64,000 nt of DNA from Owenia fusiformis (GCA_903813345.2 CAIIXF020000001.1:27767915-27831914); one strand, 5' to 3'; numbered from the stretch's first letter, positions 32,785-46,020 are shown. Notes: a model not told the origin generated them from the sequence alone. Translations and numbers: made by a program.

Positions 32785-35700
32785 CACTTAATCTTTCACA
32801 ATGTTATTAGTATATGTAGACGAAGAGGGATGCTGTTTTAAAAGCATATGTCTATAAATAAAAAGTGCAAGCAGTGATCAAAATATAATGACCATGCTTG
32901 GAAATAATATGATATAATATATGGCATTAATTTTAGTGTCGACAAAATTGTCAAACAGTTTTTAAACTAAGGAATGTATGCGTTTAGTGATTTCCATTTA
33001 ATCTTTCACAATGTTATTAGTATATGTAGACGAAGAGGGATGCTGTTTTAAAAGCATATGTCTATAAATAAAAAGTGCAAGCAGTGATCAAAATATAATG
33101 ACCATGCTTGGAAAAAATATGATATAATATATGGCATTAATTTTAGTGTCGACAAAATTGTCAAACAGTTTTTAAACTAAGGAATGTATGCGTTTAGTGA
33201 TTTCCATTTAATCTTTCACAATGTTATTAGTATATGTAGACGAAGAGGGATGCTGTTTTAAAAGCATATGTCTATAAATAAAAAGTGCAAGCAGTGATCA
33301 AAATATAATGACCATGCTTGGAAATAATATGATATAATATATGGCATTAATTTTAGTGTCGACAAAATTGTCAAACAGTTTTTAAACTAAGGAATGTATG
33401 CGTTTAGTGATTTCCATTTAATCTTTCACAATGTTATTAGTATATGTAGACGAAGAGGGATGCTGTTTTAAAAGCATATGTCTATAAATAAAAAGTGCAA
33501 GCAGTGATCAAAATATAATGACCATGCTTGGAAATAATATGATATAATATATGGCATTAACTTTAGTGTCGACAAAATTGTCAAACAGTTTTTAAACTAA
33601 GGAATGTATGCGTTTAGTGATTTCCATTTAATATTTCACAGTGTTATTAATATATGTAGACGAAGAGGGATGCTGTTTTAAAAGCATATGTCTATAAATA
33701 AAAAGTGCAAGCAGTGATCAAAATATAATGACCATGCTTGGAAATAATATGATATAATATATGGCATTAATTTTAGTGTCGACAAAATTGTCAAACAGTT
33801 TTTAAACTAAGGAATGTATGCGTTTAGTGATTTCCATTTAATATTTCACAGTGTTATTAATATATGTAGACGAAGAGGGATGCTGTTTTAAAAGCATATG
33901 TCTATAAATAAAAAGTGCAAGCAGTGATCAAAATATAATGACCATGCTTGGAAATAATATGATATAATATATGGCATTAATTTTAGTGTCGACAAAATTG
34001 TCAAACAGTTTTTAAACTAAGGAATGTATGCGTTTAGTGATTTCCATTTAATCTTTCACAATGTTATTAGTATATGTAGACGAAGAGGGATGCTGTTTTA
34101 AAAGCATATGTCTATAAATAAAAAGTGCAAGCAGTGATCAAAATATAATGACCATGCTTGGAAATAATATGATATAATATATGGCATTAATTTTAGTGTC
34201 GACAAAATTGTCAAACAGTTTTTAAACTAAGGAATGTATGCGTTTAGTGATTTCCATTTAATATTTCACAGTGTTATTAATATATGTAGACGAAGAGGGA
34301 TGCTATCTTAAAAGCATATGTCTATAAATAAAAAGTGCAAGCAGTGATCAAAATACAGTGTGTCCCAAAAAAAAGGAAACCGGCAATAGATTGCTTATTT
34401 CTCAAATATGAATAACAATAGGAAAATTCTTAGCTACCATCTGATAGGTTATGATGTCCTTTTTCTTATGATACCAAAGGTGTTTATTTTTCTTCACGGT
34501 GTCGACAAAATTGTCAAAGAGTTTTTAAACTAAGGAATGCATGCGTTTAGTGATTTCCATTTAATATTTCACAGTGTTTTTAGCATTGATATATGTAGAC
34601 GATGCTGTTTTAAAAGCATATGTCTATAAATAAAAAGTATGCAAGCAGTGATCAAAATATAATGACCATGCTTGGAGATAATATAAAACGGGGTATGGCA
34701 TAAATTTTAGTGTCGACAAAATTGTCAAACAGTTTTTAAACTAAGGAATGTATGCGTTTAGTGATTTCCATTTAATATTTCACAGTGTTATTAATATATG
34801 TAGACGAAGAGGGATGCTGTTTTAAAAGCATATGTCTATAAATAAAAAGTGCAAGCAGTGATCAAAATATAATGACCATGCTTGGAAATAATATGATATA
34901 ATATATGGCATTAATTTTAGTGTCGACAAAATTGTCAAACAGTTTTTAAACTAAGGAATGTATGCGTTTAGTGATTTCCATTTAATATTTCACAGTGTTA
35001 TTAATATATGTAGACGAAGGGGGATGCTGTTTTAAAAGCATATGTCTATAAATAAAAAGTGCAAGCAGTGATCAAAATATAATGACCATGCTTGGAAATA
35101 ATATGATATAATATATGGCATTAATTTTAGTGTCGACAAAATTGTCAAACAGTTTTTAAACTAAGGAATGCATGCGTTTAGTGATTTCCATTTAATATTT
35201 CACAGTGTTATTGATATATGTAGACGATGCTGTTTTAAAAGCATATGTCTATAAATAAAAAGTATGCAAGCAGTGATCAAAATATAATGACCATGCTTGG
35301 AGATAATATAAAACGGGGTATGGCATAAATTTTAGTGTCGACAAAATTGTCAAACAGTTTTTAAACTAAGGAATGTATGCGTTTAGTGATTTCAATTTAA
35401 CATTTCACAGTGTTATTAATATATGTAGACGAAGAGGGATGCTGTTTTAAAAGCATATGTCTATAAATAAAAAGTATGCAAGCAGTGATCAAAATATAAT
35501 GACCATGCTTGGAAATAATATGATATAATATATGGCATTAATTTTAGTGTTGACAAAATTGTCAAACAGTTTTTAAACTAAGGTATGCATGCGTTTAGTG
35601 ATTTCCATTTAATATTTCACAGTGTTATTAATATATGTAGACGAACAGTGATGATGTTTTAGAAGCATATGTCTATATATAAAAAATGTGCAAGCAGTTA

Positions 35701-36240
35701 TCAAAATATAATGACCATGCTTGGAGATAATATGATATAATATATGGCATTAATGTTAGTGTCGACAAAAATGTCAAACAGTTTTTAAACTAAGGATGTA
35801 TGCGTTTAGTGATTTCCATTTAATATTTCAAAGTGTTATTAATATATGTAGACTAAGAGGGATGCTGTTTTAAAAGCATATGTCTATAAATAGAAAGTAT
35901 GCAGGCAGTGATCAAAATATAATGACCATGCTTGTAGATAATATAAAACGGGGCATGGCATAAATTTTAATGTCGACAAAATTGTCAAACAGTTTTTAAA
36001 CTAAGGAATGTATGCGTTTAGTGATTTCCATTTAATATTTCACAGTGTTATTAATATATGTAGACGAAGAGGGATGCTGTTTTAAAAGCATATGTCTATA
36101 AATAAAAAGTATGCAAGCAGTGATCAAAATATAATGACCATGCTTGGAGATAATATAAAACGGGGCATGGCATAAATGTTAGTGTCGACAAAATTGTCAA
36201 ACAGTTTTTAAACTAAGGAATGTATGCGTTTAGTAATTTC
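32785..36240. repeat. Higher-order macro-unit 1 of the satellite (about 3.46 kb)
   Basis: The order of unit variants starting from cacttaatctttcacaatg (32785) is repeated from 36241: A' A A A B B A B, then mariner sequence, then a shared downstream series. The offset is 3456 bp on the left of the mariner sequence. In this copy the mariner is reduced to its first 144 bp. Confidence 0.85.
34356..34499 (+). mobile_element. 144-bp remnant of the mariner-like element
   Basis: Nearly identical to the first 144 bp of the element at 37812 and inserted at the same TA in the same position of the 210-bp unit (gatcaaaaTA). It breaks off at cacgg directly into a satellite unit (tgtcgac), without the right terminus. 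Confidence 0.9.
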
Positions 36241-39200
36241 CACTTAATCTTTCACAATGTTATTAGTATATGTAGACGAAGAGGGATGCTGTTTTAAAAG
36301 CATATGTCTATAAATAAAAAGTGCAAGCAGTGATCAAAATATAATGACCATGCTTGGAAATATTATGATATAATATATGGCATTAATTTTAGTGTCGACA
36401 AAATTGTCAAACAGTTTTTAAACTAAGGAATGTATGCGTTTAGTGATTTCCATTTAATCTTTCACAATGTTATTAGTATATGTAGACGAAGAGGGATGCT
36501 GTTTTAAAAGCATATGTCTATAAATAAAAAGTGCAAGCAGTGATCAAAATATAATGACCAGGCTTGGAAATAATATGATATAATATATGGCATTAATTTT
36601 AGTGTCGACAAAATTGTCAAACAGTTTTTAAACTAAGGAATGTATGCGTTTAGTGATTTCCATTTAATCTTTCACAATGTTATCAGTATATGTAGACGAA
36701 GAGGGATGCTGTTTTAAAAGCATATGTCTATAAATAAAAAGTGCAAGCAGTGATCAAAATATAATGACCATGCTTGGAAATAATATGATATAATATATGG
36801 CATTAATTTTAGTGTCGACAAAATTGTCAAACAGTTTTTAAACTAAGGAATGTATGCGTTTAGTGATTTCCATTTAATCTTTCACAATGTTATTAGTATA
36901 TGTAGACGAAGAGGGATGCTGTTTTAAAAGCATATGTCTATAAATAAAAAGTGCAAGCAGTGATCAAAATATAATGACCATGCTTGGAAATAATATGATA
37001 TAATATATGGCATTAATTTTAGTGTCGACAAAATTGTCAAACAGTTTTTAAACTAAGGAATGTATGCGTTTAGTGATTTCCATTTAATATTTCACAGTGT
37101 TATTAATATATGTAGACGAAGAGGGATGCTGTTTTAAAAGCATATGTCTATAAATAAAAAGTGCAAGCAGTGATCAAAATATAATGACCATGCTTGGAAA
37201 TAATATGATATAATATATGGCATTAATTTTAGTGTCGACAAAATTGTCAAACAGTTTTTAAACTAAGGAATGTATGCGTTTAGTGATTTCCATTTAATAT
37301 TTCACAGTGTTATTAATATATGTAGACGAAGAGGGATGCTGTTTTAAAAGCATATGTCTATAAATAAAAAGTGCAAGCAGTGATCAAAATATAATGACCA
37401 TGCTTGGAAATAATATGATATAATATATGGCATTAATTTTAGTGTCGACAAAATTGTCAAACAGTTTTTAAACTAAGGAATGTATGCGTTTAGTGATTTC
37501 CATTTAATCTTTCACAATGTTATTAGTATATGTAGACGAAGAGGGATGCTGTTTTAAAAGCATATGTCTATAAATAAAAAGTGCAAGCAGTGATCAAAAT
37601 ATAATGACCATGCTTGGAAATAATATGATATAATATATGGCATTAATTTTAGTGTCGACAAAATTGTCAAACAGTTTTTAAACTAAGGAATGTATGCGTT
37701 TAGTGATTTCCATTTAATATTTCACAGTGTTATTAATATATGTAGACGAAGAGGGATGCTGTTTTAAAAGCATATGTCTATAAATAAAAAGTGCAAGCAG
37801 TGATCAAAATACAGCGTGTCCCAAAAAAAAGGAAACCGGCAATAGATTGCTTATTTCTCAAATATGAATAACAATAGGAAAATTCTTAGCTACCATCTGA
37901 TAGGTTATGATATCCTTTTTCTTATGATACCAAAGGTGTTTATTTTTCTTCACGGATGACTGAGTTCTAAGAGATTTAAGTGACCATGTCAGAAATTGGT
38001 TTGTGCCACTTTTTCTGTCATGAATGGCTGAACAATGAGGGAGTAAAATGGCTATGCAAGACATTGTCCTATTCGAAATACACATTTCTGAACAAGCATT
38101 CAACATAGCAAGTTCATGAAGCTGACCCAAGATCAAAGAGTATTTGTAGTGCTCCTCATTGTCGGATTATCGTTTGGGACAGATTAAGGGCGCTGTTCAA
38201 CAGAAGAGTGATTCCCTTGAACCACGAGATTGAGTTCATCGAGATCCCCAGACCTGACACCCTGCGACTTCTCCCTTTTTGGGTTATCTCAAGGGTAAAG
38301 TCTTCACAACACCACCAAGAGACGTTGATGATCTAAGGGCCAGGATTGTTGCAGCAGTGGAGGATTTAAGGGGACAGAGAGACATCATCGGGGATGCCGT
38401 ATGTGCGATGAGATCAAGGGCAGACATTTGCATTGAAAGGAATGGGGGTCATGTTGAAGGACACTGGGGTTAAAACAACTTTGAATGGACATTTGGATTT
38501 AAAAGGGGTGTTAAATATGATATGTGTAATTTCAATTGGAATAAATGAGTAAAAGAGTGATATCCTGATGTTTGTTGTTACTTATCACTTTGTTATGATG
38601 GTGAAATTGACTTGGCTGAAAGTGGTACAAACTCATTTCTGACATGGTCACTTAAATCCCTTATAACTCAGTCATCCGTGAAGGAAAATAGACAACTTTG
38701 GTATCATAAGAAAGAGGACATCATAATCTATCAGATGGTAGCTGTGAAATGTTCTTATCAATATTCATATTTGAGAAATAAGCAATCTATTGCTGGTTTC
38801 CTTTTTTTTGGGACAACCTGTATAATGACCATGCTTGGAAATAATATGATATAATATATGGCATTAATTTTAGTGTCGACAAAATTGTCAAACAGTTTTT
38901 AAACTAAGGAATGTATGCGTTTAGTGATTTCCATTTAATATTTCACAGTGTTATTAATATATGTAGACGAAGAGGGATGCTGTTTTAAAAGCATATGTCT
39001 ATAAATAAAAAGTGCAAGCAGTGATCAAAATATAATGACCATGCTTGGAAATAATATGATATAATATATGGCATTAATTTTAGTGTCGACAAAATTGTCA
39101 AAGAGTTTTTAAACTAAGGAATGCATGCGTTTAGTGATTTCCATTTAATATTTCACAGTGTTTTTAGCATTGATATATGTAGACGATGCTGTTTTAAAAG

Positions 39201-40825
39201 CATATGTCTATAAATAAAAAGTATGCAAGCAGTGATCAAAATATAATGACCATGCTTGGAGATAATATAAAACGGGGTATGGCATAAATTTTAGTGTCGA
39301 CAAAATTGTCAAACAGTTTTTAAACTAAGGAATGTATGCGTTTAGTGATTTCCATTTAATATTTCACAGTGTTATTAATATATGTAGACGAAGAGGGATG
39401 CTGTTTTAAAAGCATATGTCTATAAATAAAAAGTGCAAGCAGTGATCAAAATATAATGACCATGCTTGGAAATAATATGATATAATATATGGCATTAATT
39501 TTAGTGTCGACAAAATTGTCAAACAGTTTTTAAACTAAGGAATGTATGCGTTTAGTGATTTCCATTTAATATTTCACAGTGTTATTAATATATGTAGACG
39601 AAGAGGGATGCTGTTTTAAAAGCATATGTCTATAAATAAAAAGTGCAAGCAGTGATCAAAATATAATGACCATGCTTGGAAATAATATGATATAATATAT
39701 GGCATTAATTTTAGTGTCGACAAAATTGTCAAACAGTTTTTAAACTAAGGAATGCATGCGTTTAGTGATTTCCATTTAATATTTCACAGTGTTATTGATA
39801 TATGTAGACGATGCTGTTTTAAAAGCATATGTCTATAAATAAAAAGTATGCAAGCAGTGATCAAAATATAATGACCATGCTTGGAGATAATATAAAACGG
39901 GGTATGGCATAAATTTTAGTGTCGACAAAATTGTCAAACAGTTTTTAAACTAAGGAATGTATGCGTTTAGTGATTTCCATTTAACATTTCACAGTGTTAT
40001 TAATATATGTAGACGAAGAGGGATGCTGTTTTAAAAGCATATGTCTATAAATAAAAAGTATGCAAGCAGTGATCAAAATATAATGACCATGCTTGGAAAT
40101 ACTATGATATAATATATGGCATTAATTTTAGTGTCGACAAAATTGTCAAACAGTTTTTAAACTAAGGTATGCATGCGTTTAGTGATTTCCATTTAATATT
40201 TCACAGTGTTATTAATATATGTAGACGAACAGTGATGATGTTTTAGAAGCATATGTCTATATATAAAAAATGTGCAAGCAGTTATCAAAATATAATGACC
40301 ATGCTTGGAGATAATATGATATAATATATGGCATTAATGTTAGTGTCGACAAAAATGTCAAACAGTTTTTAAACTAAGGAATGTATGCGTTTAGTGATTT
40401 CCATTTAATATTTCAAAGTGTTATTAATATATGTAGACTAAGAGGGATGCTGTTTTAAAAGCATATGTCTATAAATAGAAAGTATGCAGGCAGTGATCAA
40501 AATATAATGACCATGCTTGTAGATAATATAAAACGGGGCATGGCATAAATTTTAATGTCGACAAAATTGTCAAACAGTTTTTAAACTAAGGAATGTATGC
40601 GTTTAGTGATTTCCATTTAATATTTCACAGTGTTATTAATATATGTAGACGAAGAGGGATGCTGTTTTAAAAGCATATGTCTATAAATAAAAAGTATGCA
40701 AGCAGTGATCAAAATATAATGACCATGCTTGGAGATAATATAAAACGGGGCATGGCATAAATTTTAGTGTCGACAAAATTGTCAAACAGTTTTTAAACTA
40801 AGGAATGTATGCGTTTAGTAATTTC
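36241..40825. repeat. Higher-order macro-unit 2 of the satellite (about 4.58 kb, with full mariner)
   Basis: It repeats macro-unit 1 variant by variant, with an offset of 4584-4585 bp on the right of the mariner. For example, gtcgac followed by the variant caaagagttttt occurs at 34501 and 39085, and acgaacagtgatgatg at 35641 and 40225. A third macro-unit appears to begin at about 40826 but soon diverges. Confidence 0.85.
37812..38820 (+). mobile_element. Non-autonomous Tc1/mariner-like element with long TIRs and transposase remnant
   Basis: It is flanked by TA on both sides (37810-37811 and 38821-38822) inside a 210-bp unit. Its ends are cagcgtgtcccaaaaaaaag and ctttttttttgggacaacctg. The terminal inverted repeats extend about 220 bp. 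Between them lie fragments of a transposase on the + strand: an N-terminal start MKLTQDQRVF near 38116, then a C-terminal stretch GYLKGKVFTTPPRDVDDLRARIV (38279-38473) next to a decayed PDT-x-LRL, in other frames, where families carry SPDLTPCDF. The central catalytic region is missing, so the element is dead. Confidence 0.9.
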
Positions 40826-41491
40826 CACTTAATCTTTCACAGTGTTATTAGTATTTGTAGACGAAGAGGGATGCTGTTTTAAAAGCATATGTCTATAAAT
40901 AAAAAGCGCAAGCAGTGATCAAAATATAATGACAATGCTTGGAAATAATATGATATAATATATGGCATTAATTTTAGTGTCGACAAAATTGTCAAACAGT
41001 TTTTAAACTAAGGAATGCATGCGTTTAGTGATATCCATTTAATATTTCACAGTGTTATTAATATATGTAGACGAAGAGGGATGCTGTTTTAAAAGCATAT
41101 GTCTATAAATAAAAAGTATACAAGCAGTGATCAAAATATAATGACCATGCTTTGAGATAATATGATATAATATATGGCATTAATTTTAGTGTCGACAAAA
41201 TTGTCAAACAGTTTTTAAACCAAGGAATGAATGCGTTTAGAAATTTCCATTTAATATTTCACAGTGTTATTAATATATGTAGACGAACAGTGATGATGTT
41301 TGCATATTTCTATAAATAAAAAAATGTGCAAGCAGTGATCAAAATATAATGACCATGCTTGGAGACAATATAAAACGGGGCATGGCATAAATTCTAGTGT
41401 CGACAAAATTGTCAAACAGTTTTTAAACTAAGGAATGTATATGCGTTTAGTAATTTCCACTTAATATTTCACAGTGTCTGTTATTAATATA

Positions 41492-42555
41492 CAGGGTGGG
41501 CCAAAAAAATTTGCAACCTTTTTAGAAGGCAAAAAAAGTATCATAACATTATGGTATTGACATGAATTTTTTTTACAGAAACTTAAGGATAGGCATATTT
41601 TACCATTCAAATACTTAAGCTAATACTGACTTCAAATTTTTTTGTCAGATGTTTAAATATTAATGGTAAATTGTTTATGTGTCCGAGATTTACCGATTTT
41701 CCTAGAAAATGTGATTTTCTATAATTTTATGTGATCATCGATATCATTTGTTAAGTGGTGTATTGGGTGGCTATTCATCCGGACTAATGAATCAAGGGGT
41801 ATTTTGCTCCAGATATTCCATAGTGACTTTTGGCCTATGGTCAGGAGCACTATCCTGCTGGAATATGTAATCACTTGGGGCTGAAAGAGCCCCCATTCTT
41901 GAAAGATGTCCCTTTTGAAGAAGATTAGTCCTGAGTCGAATGGCCACCCAATACACCAGATGCCAACCCCTGGGACTATCACACATGGGGGCACCTGGAG
42001 CAATGTATTGTAGTTAATGGTTATACCCCACAAATTATTGATCAACTATAAGAAGTTCTGCAGGATAAGTGGAGACGACTACCACAAGAACTGCTGGATC
42101 TCACCATTGACCAGTTCAGTTCTCGTCTCCATGTGATTGTGAAGGTGAAAGGCGGATGCATAGAACATTTGTTTAATAAATAATTAATACAGTGTAACAA
42201 TATTATCATAGTGACTAGATACTGATATAAACCTGTATATAGTACTAGACATTGGTTAAACAGTTATCAAAGATTGTAGCAGATTTAGTAAACATAATGA
42301 ATGTGTTATTGTTGATCATATAAAATCATAGAAAGTCAGATTTTCTAGGAAAAATGGACTCGGACAAATGAACAATTTACCATTAATATTCAAACATCTG
42401 ACAAAAAAAATTGATGTCAGTATTAGCTTAAGTATTTGAATGGTAAAATATGCCTATCCTTAAGTTTCTGTAAAAAAAAATTCATGTCAATACCATAATG
42501 TTATGATACTTTTTTTGCCTTCTAAAAAGGTTGCAAAATTTTTTGGCCCACCCTG
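41492..42555. mobile_element. Rearranged Tc1/mariner-like element, transposase pieces on opposite strands
   Basis: TA flanks both ends; termini CAGGGTGGGCCAAAAAAATT and AATTTTTTGGCCCACCCTG extend into TIRs of over 200 bp. On the + strand (41938-42183) lies a transposase C-terminus with WPPNTPDANPWDYHTWG, the third-Asp motif, and one internal TAA at 42049. On the - strand (about 41792-41986) lies FQQDSAPDHRPKV, the second-Asp motif, followed by a second decayed PPNTP. The two pieces face opposite ways and overlap in content, so the element is an inverted chimera and cannot encode an intact transposase. Confidence 0.88.
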
Positions 42556-42789
42556 TATATAGACGAAGAGGGATCCTGTTTTAAAAGCATACTCGTATAT
42601 CTATAAATAAAAGTATGCAAGCAGTGATCAAAATATAATGACCATGCTTGGAGATAATATGATATAAAATATGTCATTGTCAAACAGTTTTTAAACCATG
42701 GAATGTATGCGTTTAGTTATTTCCATTTAATATTTCACATGTAGAGCAAGAGTGATGCTGTTTCAAAAGCAAATGTCTGATACATAAAT

Positions 42790-43392
42790 AATTATAAAAA
42801 ATGGTATAATTTGAGTCACTTCTCGTTCCACTTGATAAATTCTGTTGATTTTAATATAGTCTAGGAATGCCTCGGCATAGACATATAAATTGTATGATGT
42901 TTATATAAAAGGCGATTACAATAAAGCATCCAAGTGCGCCATGAAAACGTTCATCGCCTCATATCATTGTAATATATCTCAAAAATCCAATTATTTTCAG
43001 GTCAAAATGATAAATAGTAAGCGTGTCAAGGCCTTCTCAAGGCTCCTATCATTAAAGGCACAGTGTATAGTTGAAAAACACAGTTTAATCATACATTATT
43101 TTTCATGACTTGATTTGATTTGAATTCCTACCATTTTAGATTAAGATTTTTAGATTATCAAATATTTTTTTTTAAAATCGTCAATTTCTTTATCGTGCAA
43201 ATTAATTTCTTAATATGCTAACTTTCAGTATTGTTGGCCTATCTAGGTTGAAAAGGTTGAAAGATTTTATGATGATCTAAATACATATGTACCATTTGAT
43301 TCAATGATAACTAAAACATTAAAATTATTTTTTCTCTGAACCATTTTTCTGCGCTTACTATTTCTTGTTTTGTTTTCAACCAATTGTCTCAT
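42790..43392. other. Short unique stretch after the 210-bp satellite
   Basis: AT-rich DNA with no supportable exon. A 72-codon frame at 42890-43108 has no splice context or family resemblance. Confidence 0.5.
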
Positions 43393-43717
43393 ACCTGCCA
43401 ACCTACCGTATTTTTACGGGAATCTACCGTACAATTTTCGTTTTTCTGTAAAAAATGACAAACTACCGTAAAAGATTTACAGTTTTTTCCGTAAAAACGA
43501 CCGTAAAAAATCTATCGTAATTTTACCGAAATCTACCGTAAAATATAACGTAAATATTTGAAAATCTGCCGTATTTCTGCTAGAATTAAAAGTATTCTTG
43601 TTCGAACTACTGTAAAATCTACCGTTATTATTTGTAAATTTTGAAAAATTGAATTCTTCTCGCATTGCCCTTGTAATATTCCATTACCAACCCGAAAATA
43701 AATAGGTGTCGGCAGGT
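43393..43717. repeat. Degenerate ctaccgtaaaa repeat block with possible TIRs
   Basis: About ten diverged copies of ctaccgta/aaccgtaaaa are packed between acctgccaac at 43393 and gtcggcaggt at 43709, which are imperfect inverted repeats. It may be a MITE of about 325 bp. Confidence 0.4.
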
Positions 43718-43949
43718 CTGTGACAGTGGTTATTGCGTACTTAGTAAGTAACTTACTAAGTAAGCTGGCGTGTAATCAGTCAACACTGGGGAGTATCGTG
43801 ATGCAAAAACACAGTGTTCAACTACCACAGGTTCTACTGTAGTTATATAAACACTGAAGTGTTCAAATTGTTAGTCTGTTTATGAAACAGTTCCATGCAT
43901 GCTGTGTTAGAAAAACATACTTCATTATTTATTCATTGAAGTGTGTCAA

Positions 43950-45640
43950 AACCTTACAGCTCATACCATTTCAGAACCTCTTACCATATTATTTAATAAA
44001 CTTCTAACTAAATGCACTTATCCAGATATTTGGAAAATAGGCAATGTTTGTCCAATCTTTAAAAAAAAGATAAATCAAATGCTAATAACTACAGACCTAT
44101 CACTCTCCTAAGCTCCATATCCAAAGTTTTTGAAAAGGTTCTTGCTGACAGAATCAGAAAACACTTACTTGACAATGATCTTCGTTTTAAGTATCAGTCC
44201 GGATTTTTACCTAGTCATAGCACCATTCATCAACTTTTATCTATCGAGCATTTTCTTCAAACTACTTTTGAACAAGGACAAGCCTCCAAAACAATATTTT
44301 TGGACGTAGCCGCCGCTTTTGACCGGGTTCCGCACTCGTTACTCCTCCATAAACTAAAGGCGTATGGTTTTCAAGGTCAAATCCTTAAAATTATCACATC
44401 TTATCTTACCAACAGGAAAATTGCTGTTCAAATTTCTGGTGAGACCTCCAATTACTCAGAAACTAATTTTATAAACTGCGGTGTCCCACAGGGCTCAATA
44501 CTAGGGCCAATACTTTTTCTAATATATATTAATGACCTTTCAGGCAATCTGGATGGTCATTGCTACATTTATGCAGATGATACCTCATTACACCATCCTT
44601 TTGACCCAAAACAACCACAACAAATAGAAGCAGTGGTAAAATCCAATCTAATTGAAGTAGAAGAATGGTCTTACACTTGGAAACTTGATTTTAAACCGGA
44701 GAAGAGTTCCGAGATGATTTTCCACTCACCTAGAACAAAAACTGATAATGTGTCAACTTCAAAACTAAACAATATAGAAATCAAAAGAGATACCGAGCAC
44801 AAACATTTAGGACTCATTTTTGACCCATGTTTATCTTATGATAAGCATATTGATGATTTACTAGTCAAAATAAGAAAAATGTTAAACCCAATAAAGAAAC
44901 TCAAATTCAAGCTTGGGAGCAAGCACCTAGAAACAATCTTCAACTCATTCATTCTTCCTCACTTTGATTATGGTGCCATTTTATATGGTACAGCTTCTAA
45001 ATTTCTTTTGCGAAGACTCGATAGTCTATATTACACTATGCTCTGCTAGATTTTCATCCTCAGCAATACCTTCTGCAATCTCAAAATGCCTAGAGCTCCC
45101 CCCTTCTATTAAAACCAAGAAAACTCTTCATAATTTCAAAAAACATCAACGGCTTTTCCTCCAAAACCCCTTTAAAATTTTGACCACAAGTCAACTCAAT
45201 CTTTCTAGGCGGCATGAGGTAGTGGTAAGTAAAGTAAGAGCTGACTTATTTTTTAAAGCTCAATTTTATGCCCATAATTTTAACTCTGTTGACAGCCCTA
45301 ATTGTGCTTGTGGCAGCTCTCAAACCTTAAAGCATATTCTTTTCCAGTGCAATCGCTTAACCTTAGTAAGACAGGATCTCTGGGATAAACTTGCTGAATT
45401 AGAACCTTCTCTCGATAATAATCTTCCCCAGTATGATTTTATCTCCATTTTGAAAACAGGAAGCCCAAACTTAAGCATAGATGTAAACTCTAAAGCCATT
45501 TCACTGATACTTGACTTCATTATAGACAATAGCTAATTCCCTCCCTCATGTCTCTTTCTCTGATATCCTGTTGTCTTATCACGTAATTGAGAAAAAATGA
45601 GAAAATTTGGAGGTATTGGAAATAAAGTCAAGTTACGTTT
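43950..45640 (+). mobile_element. Degenerate non-LTR retrotransposon (Jockey/CR1-like LINE), 5'-truncated
   Basis: Reverse transcriptase of a LINE with the core motifs intact: FLDVAAAFDRV (motif A, near 44300), GVPQGSILGP (motif B) and YADD at 44570-44581 (motif C). The coding sequence is broken. A frameshift falls in an A8 run at 44061-44068, a TAG ends the main frame at 45047-45049, and the C-terminal part continues in another frame to 45536, where a zinc-knuckle-like CACGSSQTLKHILFQC appears. The endonuclease domain is absent, as in 5'-truncated insertions. The 3' tail runs to about 45640 near ggaaataaa. Clade assignment is tentative. Confidence 0.88.
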
Positions 45641-46020
45641 CCATCAATATTGTAAGTTATTTCATCGCAGGTTAAGTAAATAAAAATTCAAACGTAAAGA
45701 GGCTTTTACATGTAGTTCAATGGGGGAGCTAAGGTTGCCAAACTTATGGAGGGGAGTTTATGTAAGCCGTATGCAGCAGCTAGCAGTTTTCTAGCACTAC
45801 AAAGCAGTGTATTCATGAGCAGATCTGGAAAAAGTAAAATTAACATTTGAGCAGAATCCTACATGTCAGCAATATAAGCAGCTATAGTATATGAGGAGAG
45901 GGCAGCATTCTGTTTATATTTACACGAGCAGCTTTTCCGAGGACCTTGGACACCGTGTCTTCATACTCTGGACAAATAATTAGGATTTTTGGGAGTTTGT
46001 TTGTTTGTTTTTTGAATATG

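Larger units (their letters stand above)
32310..42789. repeat. 210-bp satellite array, about 40 units, with mariner insertions
   Basis: Tandem units begin caagcagtgatcaaaatataatgacc; starts at 32868, 33078 and 33288 give an exact 210-bp period. Each unit carries gtcgacaaaattgtcaaacag, a near-palindrome tgctgttttaaaagca, and ends gtctataaataaaaagtg. Two main variants alternate (atctttcacaatg and atatttcacagtg). Units with ataaaacggggcatgg form a third class. The array is interrupted by transposon sequence at 34356-34499, 37812-38820 and 41492-42555. Edge units are truncated or diverged. There is no coding potential. Confidence 0.97.

Noticed and set aside
37858-38136. Reverse-strand 92-codon frame and its partner at 38612-38854
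   Set aside because: Both are translations of the two TIR arms of one mariner-like element, which explains why they share peptide sequence.
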